This document shows, in pieces, positions 49,000-61,170 of a stretch of DNA of 64,000 bases. A program made the position numbers and the translations under genes. The notes beneath the pieces were generated by a model, which had not been told where the DNA came from, searched no databases, and worked only from the letters and a program-made list of their open reading frames with translations. The stretch comes from Taenia hydatigena (taxonomy: Eukaryota; Platyhelminthes; Cestoda; Cyclophyllidea; Taeniidae). The DNA lies in NCBI GenBank assembly GCA_036345935.2, contig JADWOT020000010.1, positions 7,552,587 through 7,616,586 on the forward strand, read 5' to 3'. Within the stretch, counting starts at the first letter, position 1; the number at the start of each line of letters is the position of its first letter.

Positions 49000-50740
49000 G
49001 TGGATGGAGGGAAATCGGGAATGAAAGGTGGCAGAGAAGACGTGATGACTCCTCGTGTGGCGTGAGGTCAAGGGGTTAGCACACTTGATTGAGCTAAGAG
49101 CCCATTTCGTACCACCACATTACCACGCTGACTCACCCATTTCTGTTGACCCAAACTGTCTCTAAGCTGACGTCATGAGGATCGTCAGATGTTTACAAGC
49201 CCATGTATGCTGGTGTGCATGGAGCCAGTGCCTGAGGTGTTGCCTGTTGAGTGTGCGTGAAGTGGTTTATGGTCGTCTTAAGTGTGAGCAACTCAGACAA
49301 GGCTCAGGTCACACTAACACCCTCACCCACCAGCTCGGATTAGTAAATAAAGCCATCCTCACGTTGACACAAGGCGCAATGTAAGCCAAACCTACGACTT
49401 TCACTGCTCACGCATTGTAAGCGCACGTGCTGGAGAAATCTGTTTCGTCTTTTGTTCTTTAATGCCATAGCACCGTCAGCATGATTCAAACAGTAGTCGG
49501 CGTCCTTTGCTGCTGCCTGCTGTACAAGAATGGGAAGACCCACACATGGTCAATCGGTCTCTGTTCTGCTCCGTGATTACCAATAGTCGCGATAAATTTA
49601 GGCAACATAGCAGCGTGATAAATCATGTCTCTCCATCACATTACGTCAAAATAGAGCATTGCTTATTTGTTAACGAAAGTGAGTGGAATGGGCTGGCTGG
49701 TAGGAGAGCTGTTGTTAGTGGCGTAGAGATTAGAGGAGGTGTGATGTCTGGCGCCTCGGACGCTTTTATTGTGTGCGACAGTAGCACCACCACTGTCATG
49801 TTTACGACCTGCTATGTAATTGGTTTTGGTGACCAGCTCATCAGCTAAGTAGGGCTGGTTCTGTGATAGTGTTCATGTTCTTCCATGAATGAACAGTGAA
49901 TGGGTGAGGTTCGGTTAGGAGAATTTGATGTTCCAATCTCAAAATATTTCACCTGTCGTTTGAAGATGATTATAGTGTTTACTGAGTGGATGCGAAACCA
50001 CAGATGCCGTAAGCTCCAACCTCTTCAACACAACCACACCCATCCACTTCTATCTCATGTCCAGACAAGGCAGGCAAAGAGGGACAGGACAGTTGGCCTA
50101 GCTCATGAGCTGGTCACTCGAGGCTGCCACGCCGACAATGTTACTGCTGCATATAAAGCACTTGAAGGCAATTTACGCAGCCAAATCTCTACAATTTCGG
50201 ATCACTGCCACACCTCCCCATTCTGGTCATTCGCTCATAATTATTGCTTCCTTCCTTTTCACAGCCGCTAGTCTGCAAACTACTCCATAGACAAGTCCAC
50301 TCATTTCCATAAATAAGGCAAGGTAATAAGCTAAACCACAACCCTTTATTTTGGAATGGTGTGATGCGCGACACTCAAGGATCGAATACACCCCATCTAC
50401 TACTCGTATTTGCTCACCAGAATTATTGAGATTGCCACTTGCACAGAAAGAATAATGCTTTCCAAGTTTGGTGTCTCAATTTAGTGCTCCATGAAGCAGG
50501 GACGAACATCTGGGCTTTTAAAAAAACTGGATTGGATCAGATAAATGCCAATGAGACGGGAGTCGTAGTGAAGGAGACGGCAACAAATTGATAGGTGCCC
50601 ATGGATCCCTTCAGACAACCTTGCTCCACCACAAATAGAAAGAATTCATATGGTGGCCATATTCATCCCATAATCACACAAATGCAATGTGTGGATCAGC
50701 ATCACTTAAAAGTTCTCATAAGTCGTTGCTCCAATGGACA
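49000..50740 (+). repeat. Family C repeat, copy 3
   Basis: Direct match to 28640-30276, best in 49720-49860 and 50110-50340. It contains extra sequence (about 50070-50110 and 50341-50370) absent from copy 1 but partly present in the inverted copy 2. The 113-residue frame at 49507-49848 covers the best-conserved part and has no family motif. Confidence 0.65.
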
Positions 50741-53700
50741 GTGAACGAGAAGATGTTGTAAATGTGGCCTGCATTGCCTTTTGTATCAACATGCATTTTA
50801 CTCCACTCCCACTCCAAGTTGGTGCGTGAAGGTGATAGGCCCGGCGCACACTAGTCCCCGTCCACAAACATGAGTCGTACATTTAACAAAATTATCTAAC
50901 CACACGACCAGAAGGAAGATCCCACTCGTAGCATAGCCATGTCAACTTCCTTGCACCTAAGTGATGCACAGCGTAAGCCAATCAAGCAATGACCTCGTGC
51001 TCTCGCATTTGGTGGAATATGTCATCGCGTCATTCTGCCAGTTCTGATATCCGACCTCTCGCTCTCTACACTCTGCGTAACGTGATGTTCACTGCGGAAT
51101 GTCGGTGCATGCACGTTGGCAATGGCATGCGTGAGGGAGATATTGAGGTCCCACCAATAGTGGTGCTTGAAGTTAATATTCACAGTTGAACAATTGGCGC
51201 CCTACTCTCCGACACATTACCAGTAATTTGTGATCCACTCTTCATTAATCTCTTCGTTTTCACTTTATTCACAAGTGTAAAATGTGATGAATAGCTGTAG
51301 TGGTTTTGGGCTGTTATGCTTGGCTTCATGATTCATACTTCATTGCTGTACTTCATATGCTGCATCAGCAATGTAGTGGCTACCTCTGTTGAGCAGCTCA
51401 TCAGCCGGCCCAGCAGTTGGAACCTTCCTTTCCATACTTCCCTAGTAGTGAGTTAAGAGGTGATGGATACGATTACGCCGAAATGGTTGGGGCTTGTGGT
51501 ATCGATGACTCTTGCACGCCTTCTCTAGATATCATCGTCTGCTACCAGCAAGAGCAAGCTATCAACACAGGTGGGATAAGGGCTATTCTGGAACAGTGTA
51601 TTGTCGAGACTAAGGCGTGGAAGCACCGAGAGGAGAGGAATGTAGTGCGTTAACGGCACACGAAGCTCAAATTCATTGAGACGATTGATGTGGTTTGCGT
51701 AGTTAAGCCGATTAATGATTAATCGTTGCTTGTTCTATGCTTCTACTCCTCACAACTATGGCAATATTTGCGCATCATCCTTATTGTTCTAGTGTCTTCT
51801 GTCGGCCTAATGAGCACCTTTCATTTGGACCCACTTTCTCTTCCTTGTGGAGCATTTTGCTCGAGTACATTTATGTTAACGCAGAACTTGACTTCCTCGT
51901 CTCATGATTGGTTAACCAAATTGGTTTGTTCTACAACCTGGTGCCTTTTACCAAATTACTCGTTGCATCTATGGAAAGGTTTGGGCTCAAAATTGCTTCT
52001 GGATAGACAGAATGGACATCGACAGCACCGATGACAATGGTAGCAATAGCATTGGCATCATGCGCTCGGTTTGAACGTGGTCTCAGTTGTGACGGTACAA
52101 TAAATGTGGTTAGCACGTGCCATTGGGCTGGATACTATTAGCGTCTCCCTGCACCTACACACGAGGCCTTTGCCGTCAAATTACTCTCATCCGTTCGATT
52201 GTCACTATGACTCGGTGCAGGATGCCTAGCGCTGTAATGCTTTTCGTTAACTTACACGACCCAGTTGCTGAAATGGCATTGTAACATCCTGTGTATGGGC
52301 AGTAAAATGCCTATTCCTTGTCCCTTATTTATAGGGACGTTGACCCCTTCCGTCCCGTAAACAAACTACAACCTTGCTTCAGCGCATTTCTGACTAATAG
52401 CAGTAGCTTACTGACGGGTTTAGCAGTGCCTTTGTTCTGATAACCATTTTGTCCACACAAGAAGTGCTTAAAACAACTTTGTGCGCCTTAGTCAAAATCA
52501 ACCACTTACTATTGCAGAAACCGGAGTTCCCGCAGGTTTGGGCGCATTCCAAACTGAGCTGCGGGTGATGTCTCCGAGAGAGTCATTTTTGTTTAAAAAT
52601 TATTACGGTTGCTGTAGATCTGGGAAAAACGGAGGCCGAAATTTTGTTTGCCGTCTCTTCACATGTCACTCGATTTGCCATCCAAAAGTAATTCGCCAAA
52701 CTGAACACCTCCTTCATAGAACAGAGAAGTTGAGTTATAGAATGCGTACAAAGCTTCGCCGACCTTGAAGGATGCACATTTAGAATGTATCAGCCTCATT
52801 GATATTTCGTGTGATATAGCATTAATGCTCACCAGCTTCGCCTGCATCCCGAAAGACCGAGCGAAGGCATCGGACGGCTTGTTGGCTGCCGACAACAGAT
52901 TGTACTGCAGCTTTGATGGCATGAAGATGCTTCCGCACTCGTGGGATTCCAGGCATTCTTTACACAAATAATCATTCCTACTATATACCAGCACATTCCA
53001 CAAGGTCGTAAGAGAACGAATTGCTCACACCCATTGAGGTGTTCCTAAATACACTCTGGATTTGAACTTTGTTTGAACATTTGCTATCGATACGAAAGCT
53101 TTTGCTGCAAAATATTACCACGAACACAGAGTGGATCTAATTTCGTTCGGGTCGAACTTGGACCGGATCGAGTCGATTGGGAGTGCCTAACCTCTTGACA
53201 GTTACATATTCATGTGTGCAATCAGTTCTTTAAGTGCCGCACATGCAAGTGAGTCAGTCGTGATGATGAGAGATGAAAGTTGCCTCCAGCAAGTCTAGTG
53301 AGAAGTGCGGGAGTTGTTCGCACTTTGTAATACCACCATTATTGTAGGGATGGATTTTGGGACTCTATGCACTCACCATTTGTCCTCCGCCATGTTGGTC
53401 GAGCTCATTACAGCATCAAAGAACAAAACGCTGAAATCCACCAAGAAGTTCTCCATTTTCATTATGCGCAATTTTCACTTCATCATCCTCCTTGGGCAGA
53501 ACAGCCTAATCTTCCAAAATTTAGAGCATGCAGAATCGGATCTGGTCAAAGCGCCGCACTTGATAGCCTGATGGTCGTATGCTCATAAGTGCTGCCTGTC
53601 CACTGCACGATGTGACAATGACAATTAAGCCAAAACCCAGGCTTGTTGCTAAACACGTGCCACTGATACGATTGATTCAGTCGCCCCATTTCTATCAACC

Positions 53701-54239
53701 GGTGAATTCTTCAACACGCGGCTCCGATAGTTGGGAATTGCGAAGCTCATTTAACCATTTTTAACATCAGCTCACATTTTATTACCAAATGCTTAAGCAG
53801 TGCCTCGGAATGTCTCACAGTGCTTACTAAGGCGAAATGCATTAAGAAGGATTTGTTCTACATGCCGCAACGCATGCCAACTTCCACAAACCTTGGCACA
53901 ATGGCACATTCAGGGTGGCGTAGTGCGTCTCAGTACACATCTTGGGGATTTTAAGGTCTGCGGTCTCCACCGCAGTTGTGGTGCGAATAAATACACTAAT
54001 TGCATTAAAATACCAAATTTGGAGACGTTATGCACTCATCACGTTTCCTCATGTGTGGTTCGTGATTTGTTTGTAATTGGTGCGAGCCAATGGTCACTCA
54101 AAGCCCACTGCCAATCAGTTCCTATCTAGCTTGTCTGATTGAGTGGACCAAGTCGTCCAGATGCATTTAGGCACGGACTCATTGCCGATACAAACGAAGA
54201 CTCAGGATCTACTGGCCATCCATGATGCGCTCAATGCAG
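50741..54239. other. Intergenic, partly old repeat copies
   Basis: The stretch 51000-51260 resembles parts of families B and D (a GAGGTCCCACCAATAGTGGTGC segment close to one at 25490). Around 53680-54200 there is a diverged relative of the family B interior (compare ATCAACCGGT near 53695 and 23452). Between 51700 and 53600 no relation is visible; the frames at 51726-52034 (+) and 52659-53003 (minus) have Leu- or Cys-containing but unrecognised sequences and no clear splice context. Confidence 0.45.
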
Positions 54240-56560
54240 GTGATACCCACCTTTTGACTCGCACATGTTGATTGGACTGGTCCTCCACACTTGTTCTAAA
54301 GTCCACCTAATGATTGTCCGGCAAAGACCTCGATAGGGCTAAGGCCGCTTGCCCACATGGACAGTCTGGTTTGCATGGTCTTGCTTCTTTAACAAGATAA
54401 TGGCGATGCCAAATTTTGCTCCCTTTTCGTGAGCTTTAGGCTATATTACACATTCGTGGTATCTGTATCTTTTTCTATTCCTTGAGAGCATCTAGTGAAG
54501 CTAGCAGCAAAGCGAGGCGTCAGTCGAGATAGTTGGGGGCATTGAATGTAGTGATTGATGTGTGAGGTCAGTGGGTGAACACAGGGCAATGGCACGTTAA
54601 ATTGTCTCCGCATCATTAAAAGCATCGAAAACAGACACATTAGACATTAGAGCTGTGTACGCAGCATGGTAAAATGCAACTTCTGTGCACGCTTGACAGT
54701 CCCAATAATATATTCGCTATTACACCAGCAACTCAAAAGTAATTTTCTGTTCCCACGTTTGAGCGAACCAGTCTTTATGCCTTATTGCTCAGATACCGCT
54801 AAAGGCAGTGAAAGTAGTCCTCATTCTCTCTGGCTACTTCCTATTGGCCGGTCTCAAACCGTGCACGCGAACGCCCTGCCCATGCCTCCACAGATTAGTG
54901 CACACGTACTCGCACCCGTAGGACACAAAATGCTGACCTTGTCTACGCATTTCGCATTAGTCCTTCGGCTTGAGAAATCAAAGCTGAATTCACCCTTACT
55001 CATCGGTACATAGTTTGCAACACGCACTTTTCGTAGTGCATTCGTCAGCGAAGTCGAGATTTCTTCAGTCTGAGGGCCTTGGAGCACATTGAGCTGACCA
55101 CAGATAAGCCTAACCGCTGGACCTCTATTTCATCTGACTGCATTCATAACTAAAGGAAACCCTAGGACGCACAAATCAAGACGCAATTAAGACGTCGAAG
55201 GGAGCTGTGTGTGAGTTGTTGAGTTACGCTCTTCATCAAGCGCAGCGGTTACGTTTGCCAACACAACCTCCTACCTCAAGTCATCCCTGAAGCCATATTC
55301 TGCAGTTATCACCAAGTTGACTCATTAGCCCTCCAGCTGCCAAATCGCTTTAAAAAATACACAGTGTTTGCTTACACATGTGAGCTCATTGATTGGATTG
55401 GCACCATCCCGAAACCCTGCAGCTGCCACTGCCGATTGCACCAACTAGCCCACCTAATCGTTAGTGACATCATTTTGTGACAACCACTTTTCTTCTCTTG
55501 CTTTTCAATAGCTTCGGTTTTCATAACAATATCTGTCACTCAACTTCGTCTCCTTGTGAGATTAAACTCTTCAGCGTGTGCCACACACGAGAATGAATTA
55601 AAAGCTTTGTTGACAAAAGGCTAGCTTGTGGACCTTGACAAAGTCACCTTTAGTGCTTGAGTTGCCAGTCTGTCAATCAGGAATAAATAAGCTGCAGGAG
55701 TTGTTAAGGGCTGTTAGCATGACAATGCGGTAAGCATAACGGGAGGCAATAAAGCTGAACAACTTTGTCGAGACCTTGAATGTTTCATGTTAATAAAGAA
55801 GAAGTGAGAGCTGAGGATGTTGCAGGGAGCTATCACTCGATATTAGAAGGTGTGTTCTTAATACTTATGTTTAATTCGAGCTTCGCGGAAGAGAGTTGGA
55901 GCAGCACAAATTGCCGTTCCCGTATTAAGGCGGTTAAGTTGTTTCCTTGATCGATAAATGCTGGCGGTTTCGCACTGCAAATGTGAAGGAATCCAATAGA
56001 TGTTTACTGCCAAATGAAAAGAAGAAAATGAGGTGCATACTCAGCTAATCAAAGAGACACTTTTTAATATACCCCATCCTTTTCTCATACCTTACACTTC
56101 CATCTTGACGTGCCTATTTTGATGGTGTTTCTGTGGCCCTTGCTGCCGTGATGTGAGACCTACAAACTTAGGCTAAAAGCGATCGCTGCTTGGCACGGTT
56201 ATGAAGTAGACGCCTAAGATAGTGAGCGTTGGGTATGAAGGCATTTGAGTTGGCTAAATCTTCCTCAGAAATGGATCAAGGATTCACTGATTTATTAGGC
56301 CATGCGCCCATTGTAGCGAATCCTTTACGTCAAGCAGCCACGAAGATCATCCTGACGTTTAAAGGTCTGGGCGAGCTATTCTATTTCGTACGACAGTTCA
56401 AACTTCGAGAACCTTATGTGTGTGAGAGTGGTCTGCAGCCGATAGTGAACCCATCCAGATGGCGAATGGACTGAATTAAGTCCTGGTCAACAGAGAGATG
56501 CTAAGTGCGTGCGTGCGTGCGCCTATCGGCTGGCCAGTGAATGGTTGGCAGAAGAGACTG
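54240..56560 (-). repeat. Family A repeat, copy 3
   Basis: It is inverted relative to 20553-22648 and direct relative to 30277-31690, extending further left than the latter. It leads without a break into the broken FN3 copy, as copy 2 leads to the intact FN3 gene. Confidence 0.7.
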
Positions 56561-56639
56561 CCTAAGAATGGTTTTAAGTCCGACTCCGAGACACCCTGGC
56601 AGCATACTCCAGCGTTTCTGCTGTGGATTCTTCAGTCTT

Positions 56640-58560
56640 GACATTTGCTACGTGTGCGTCGTGGAAACTAGCACTTTTTTGGGAGAGAATCAAGCTCCTG
56701 AGGAATGCACAAGAAAATCTGACCCACCGTTCCCCATTTACACCATGGGCGCGGGTGCGTTCATCTTGCATAGACACCGTAGTCTATGCTGCATTTGACA
56801 CACATGAAATGGAAACTGCTTTGCGTTGACTTGGTGAGACGACCAGTCTAACCACCTCTTCTCTGCTGTTACAGCCTTGCGAAGACCGACATTCGAGGCA
56901 GCTTATCACGAAGACATTGATATATTGGACCTAGTAATCCACGAACTCAAGGGCGTCAAAGGGATGTTCGGTGATTTTGATGTCTTCCTGTGATCCTTGG
57001 CATTCTGTGACTGGCCCCACTGCAGATACGCAAGAATGTAAATTGGAGGAAATGAAGACGTTAACCAAGCATTTGGTGACAGTCACGGACTAGTTCTGTC
57101 CCACAATTTCCGCAACATGGCGAACCTACTAGAATTTAAACATTGGATGAATGTTTGTCGCTTTTCCATTTGCCACCACCCTATCCATATGCAATCAAAT
57201 ACGCCTATTTATTCATTCATTCTAATTTTTTCTTACTTTTCAACTTACATCACCGTTCGCATAGAGATGTATGGTGATTCACCACTTCCTTAACACTATT
57301 GAGGCACGTACTCACTCTGATGTGTGGATCATAGTCTTCCTCGGAATATCCTACATGGAGCGGCTGACCCTATGGTCGCATTGTTGGCTACCCCATCGAA
57401 TGGACTCTAGATTACACATTACAAGGACATATATACCTTCCTCCCAGATTATTCTCTTTTATTTACAGATTTGAGGCCAGGACAGATCATTGTCGTCTCC
57501 CTTTGTGTACACACGCGACCAATGACTCCAGTGAAATTTGATTACTTCGGTACTCGCAGTAATTTCGTGGAAGCAACTATACCATCACACAAACAAGGTT
57601 GGCCCGGCCTGTTCGGCTAATCAAAGCTGTGTCCTCACTAGGAAGTGATGATTGTCAGGGGATGCATGAAGACTACAGACGATGTATAATGCTATGTTTT
57701 ACTATCAGCCCATGAACGACAAGCAGAAGTGCATTGGCTCCCATTCGCATTTGTTGTCAGCACATGAAATGAAAAGCATTTCATTATCTGGTGGTTGTCC
57801 TCGTTGAAACGCCTCATGTTCACTGTTGTAGGCATGCGAAAACCAACGTTTGAAGCAATTTTCTTTGGAGACAGTCGCGATTTGCACATAAAAATACACG
57901 ATCCCGAGGGCGTCATCGGAGATTTCGGCAGTTATGCAATCTTAGAGAAGGTCGGGCCACCAGACTCACTAACACTAAAAATCTGCTGCCAACCTCACTG
58001 AAAAGAATTGAGAATATTAAATGGAGGAAATGCAGCCCCCGTATTTGTGTTCAGTCATAGCGCGACACTTTCAGTTTGATGGCCGTCCCACTGGTATTCG
58101 CAGTGGTACATGAAAGTTTGTATTCTTTCCAACTTCCGCCGTTAGTAGCTGACTTTACCTTTATTTTAAGTTATGTTCGAAGTGTCCACATCCACGAGCA
58201 ATCACAATGAAAAGTATTAGAGAACACAAAACGAGCTCAGTTAAATTCTGCGATTTGTAGGTTTTACTGTTTCTCAGATTGTGAACCTGGAGGCACTGAA
58301 CTCTTACAGTGTGCAAATGACAGGACAACCACCAGTTAAACCTTGCGGCTTCATGACTAACTACAGCATTCAATGGCCTCTGAATGGAATATGGCAGGCA
58401 AATATCAATCTCACCACAAGTCAAACCCATACCCTCGTCCTCTGAATCCACGACAAACCATCACCACCGAAGTGTGCGAGTGCATTGAAGTGCCAACTTG
58501 AATACGTTACTCCCTACAGTACATTTCTGACAGTGACTACACCACCTTAAGACAATGTTA
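56640..58560 (+). pseudogene. Broken, truncated copy of the six-FN3 gene
   Basis: Direct duplicate of 33517-35600. It starts in the middle of the exon for FN3 domain 2 (56640-56752), immediately after sequence matching 31740-31770, so the signal-peptide exon, first FN3 exon and part of the second are deleted. The domain 3 copy (from about 56876) has a premature stop near 56991 and a small deletion. The domain 4 copy (about 57330-57598) has lost its acceptor and about 45 bp between short direct repeats. The domain 5 copy (57833 on) begins intact but shifts frame by about 57970; domain 6 (58260-58550) is also disrupted. Intron sequence at 57640-57830 remains almost identical to 34600-34770. Confidence 0.85.
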
Positions 58561-60344
58561 GTCTCTTGCATTCGATTTACCCAACGCTACATCATGGTTT
58601 GTTTAGACTGAACCCTTAAAACAAGGTCTACCAGCATGCAGAAAGACTCATCATAAATGAGAGAGGGCGTAGCACAATCCTCGCACTGTTCATGCCTCAC
58701 GCATTCGTTGCACAGCATTGACTTAGTGAACTTATATGGTCGTAAAGGTCGGGGTTATCATTCAATCAACGCCCGTTTCTCAAAACTTTGCAATACTAGA
58801 AGCTAGTTAGCATAGTAGATTCTAATGTTCAGCACTGCACACTTTAAAGCCACCTAAATTGTATTCATGACCTTGCAACTGTTATCATTCTATATTTGGG
58901 ACTAATATGTTGTGCATGTAATGTGCTCGGATCCACCTTCTACGCTAGTGATTCTTCATTTTGTTTATAGCATGTTATTTCCTTCTCTTTTTGTGCCTCT
59001 AGCTACTTTTCGTTCTCTTTTTTACACCTTTGATATCTACAATCGCACTGTTTCAATGTATTCTAAGATAAATGCAACCCAGTCTTACTACTTATAATGG
59101 ACTAGTTCGACTCGACTGACAGAGCACCGCACTCCTCATCAAAACATAATACACCCAGCAGTGCCCAACGTGGAAGCCATTCCATTGGGACGAGCGGTGC
59201 GCAAATCGCTGCCGACACTGCTACAAAACATCTCTCTGTTCGGCACATTGAGCATGATGGAGGATACGTTAGTCAATTGAATGAATGCTGTTACAATCGC
59301 ATTTGGGGAGGTCAATCACAGCTCTCTGCCTTAGCTCGATGGGAGGACGCATGCTGGCGCGGTAATGTGAGGGAGCAGATAAAATGATCAATTGACCGCC
59401 ATTTGATTCATGGCTGTTGGCTATCAGAGTCTATCCCAGCCCATTTCATTCTCAGCAATCCAACCGCACCAAGGACATAGTGCACAGCGTGTATTCCCTT
59501 CCTATGCTGCAGTTGTACAGGAGCATAGATTGGTTTGAAGAGACATTTCACATGTGTCGCATTACTCGTACCCTCGTTTCTGCGTTTTCCCCAAAAGAGC
59601 TAGACCGCATGGATGGGGCGATGAGCAGCATCGAGTGTATTTTGTTTACCGTTTACACATAAGTGTGTCAAATTTTTGACAGAATGGGAGCGAATTGTGA
59701 AATCAGAGGCATCGAATGACTTCCACAATTGTCTTAAAGTTTCCTACTAAGGAAAAATAAACCTGTGGTGTCATGCTCCTCATTTGTCATTCTATCATTC
59801 ATGTAGTGCCTAAAATTTGGTCAGTCTACTTCTTCTACTTAGTTGCTACTTCAGTGACATTGCAAGTGTCAAAATAGAGCATGCGAGTTATTTAACTGGC
59901 ACTCGGTTCAAATTGGCAATTTTTCGAGACCGTATCAAGCAGAGAAGGCTGTTTAGTGACTCCGATCCTAAGGCAACGTTAATTTTAGGCTTACTCATGG
60001 TCCTGATTTCTTTGGTAGACGTACAGATTTAAGTTGCGATGCGCAAGCTTTGGACTGCTCTCCTATTTACACGAAAGGGTTCTTCTCTAATTTGTGACAT
60101 CAATTTTCTTTCCCTTGATATATCAGCCAGTGGCTGATGCCGAAAATCTATCCCAAGAATATTCTGGTGATTGACAATGCAATGACTTGATTAAGAGGTG
60201 ATTATTAAAGTTCATCGATCAATTTTCATTGCTACCGATCGCCTTTTGGCACTTGGCTCCATCCAATGCACAATATGGCGAGATATTGCTCGTTGTCAAA
60301 GTCCTTTTTACTAATTCTGCCCTAGATCCGTAATCTCCGATTCC
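58561..60344. other. Intergenic, nothing assigned
   Basis: No gene, RNA or repeat pairing was recognised. The 81-residue frame at 59417-59662 shows no known motif. The left part (58561-58640) still follows the FN3 downstream sequence at 35583-35650 loosely. Confidence 0.4.
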
Positions 60345-61170
60345 ACAGCCGCTGATTCTACCAAAAGTATGATGTAGCTATTGGATGTGTCCGCAGTGTT
60401 TGGAATGTTACTTGACCTTCAAGGCGGAGAGGTAATTCACTCATTGAGAAGGAGACAAGACGAGGATTCAAATGGACGAATGGAGGTTCCATCCTACAGC
60501 ACGTGCAATACCTGACCTTTATCATGTCAGTACCCATTCATTTCTCGTCGGTGGCCACACGTTATGAATGCAGCAATTGAAGTTACGGGCTGTCTCGTGC
60601 CCGCACGTGAGGTTGTGATCATAGATGCGATTCGCATCCTACTACTTGACCACAATGGCTGTATTCCCGCAGTTGGGTGTTGGGTAAGCTAAATAGTTCG
60701 TGTCGAAATGAGGTGATGCCAAAGTCCGCCACAACAACAATGCTGCTGCTCCTCATCATGTTGGCTTGAGAGGACAGGGTGTGGTTCTGTCTGCTCTAGT
60801 GTAGTCTCACATTGCATGCCCTCGCACGAGGTGTTGTGAGTCATCGCATCTTTCCTACCAGTTCTTATATCTGGCTTCCCACTATGAACGCTCGTCGGTG
60901 TCAGGTCAGGGGACGCGGATGATAGTAAGCCCACAAGCACCAGACTGCAATCCACCACGTGCTCTACCTAATGTCTACTGCGCGAAGCCAATGCATGCGT
61001 GATGGCGGCTGTATTGCTTAAGGAAGAAATCGAGGTCCCACCAGGAGAGGTGCTTCGTATTATTATTCGTAGCTGTGGAGTTGACGCCTTTCTCTCCGAC
61101 ATTTCACAAGTCAATTGCGTGCTGCACGCCCTTAATCTCTTCACTACTATTTTGGTTGTAGGGATGGAGT
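60345..61170 (-). repeat. Family D repeat, copy 2
   Basis: Inverted partner of 36990-37830 with high similarity, including the stretch with CATCCTACAGCACGTGCAAT and the reverse of the CAG-rich run (shorter here). The 69-residue minus frame at 60968-61177 is not evidence of a gene. Confidence 0.65.

Noticed and set aside
52659..53003. 114-residue minus frame opposite the + frame 52481-52768
   Set aside because: The two overlap, neither resembles a family, and surrounding sequence shows old repeats.
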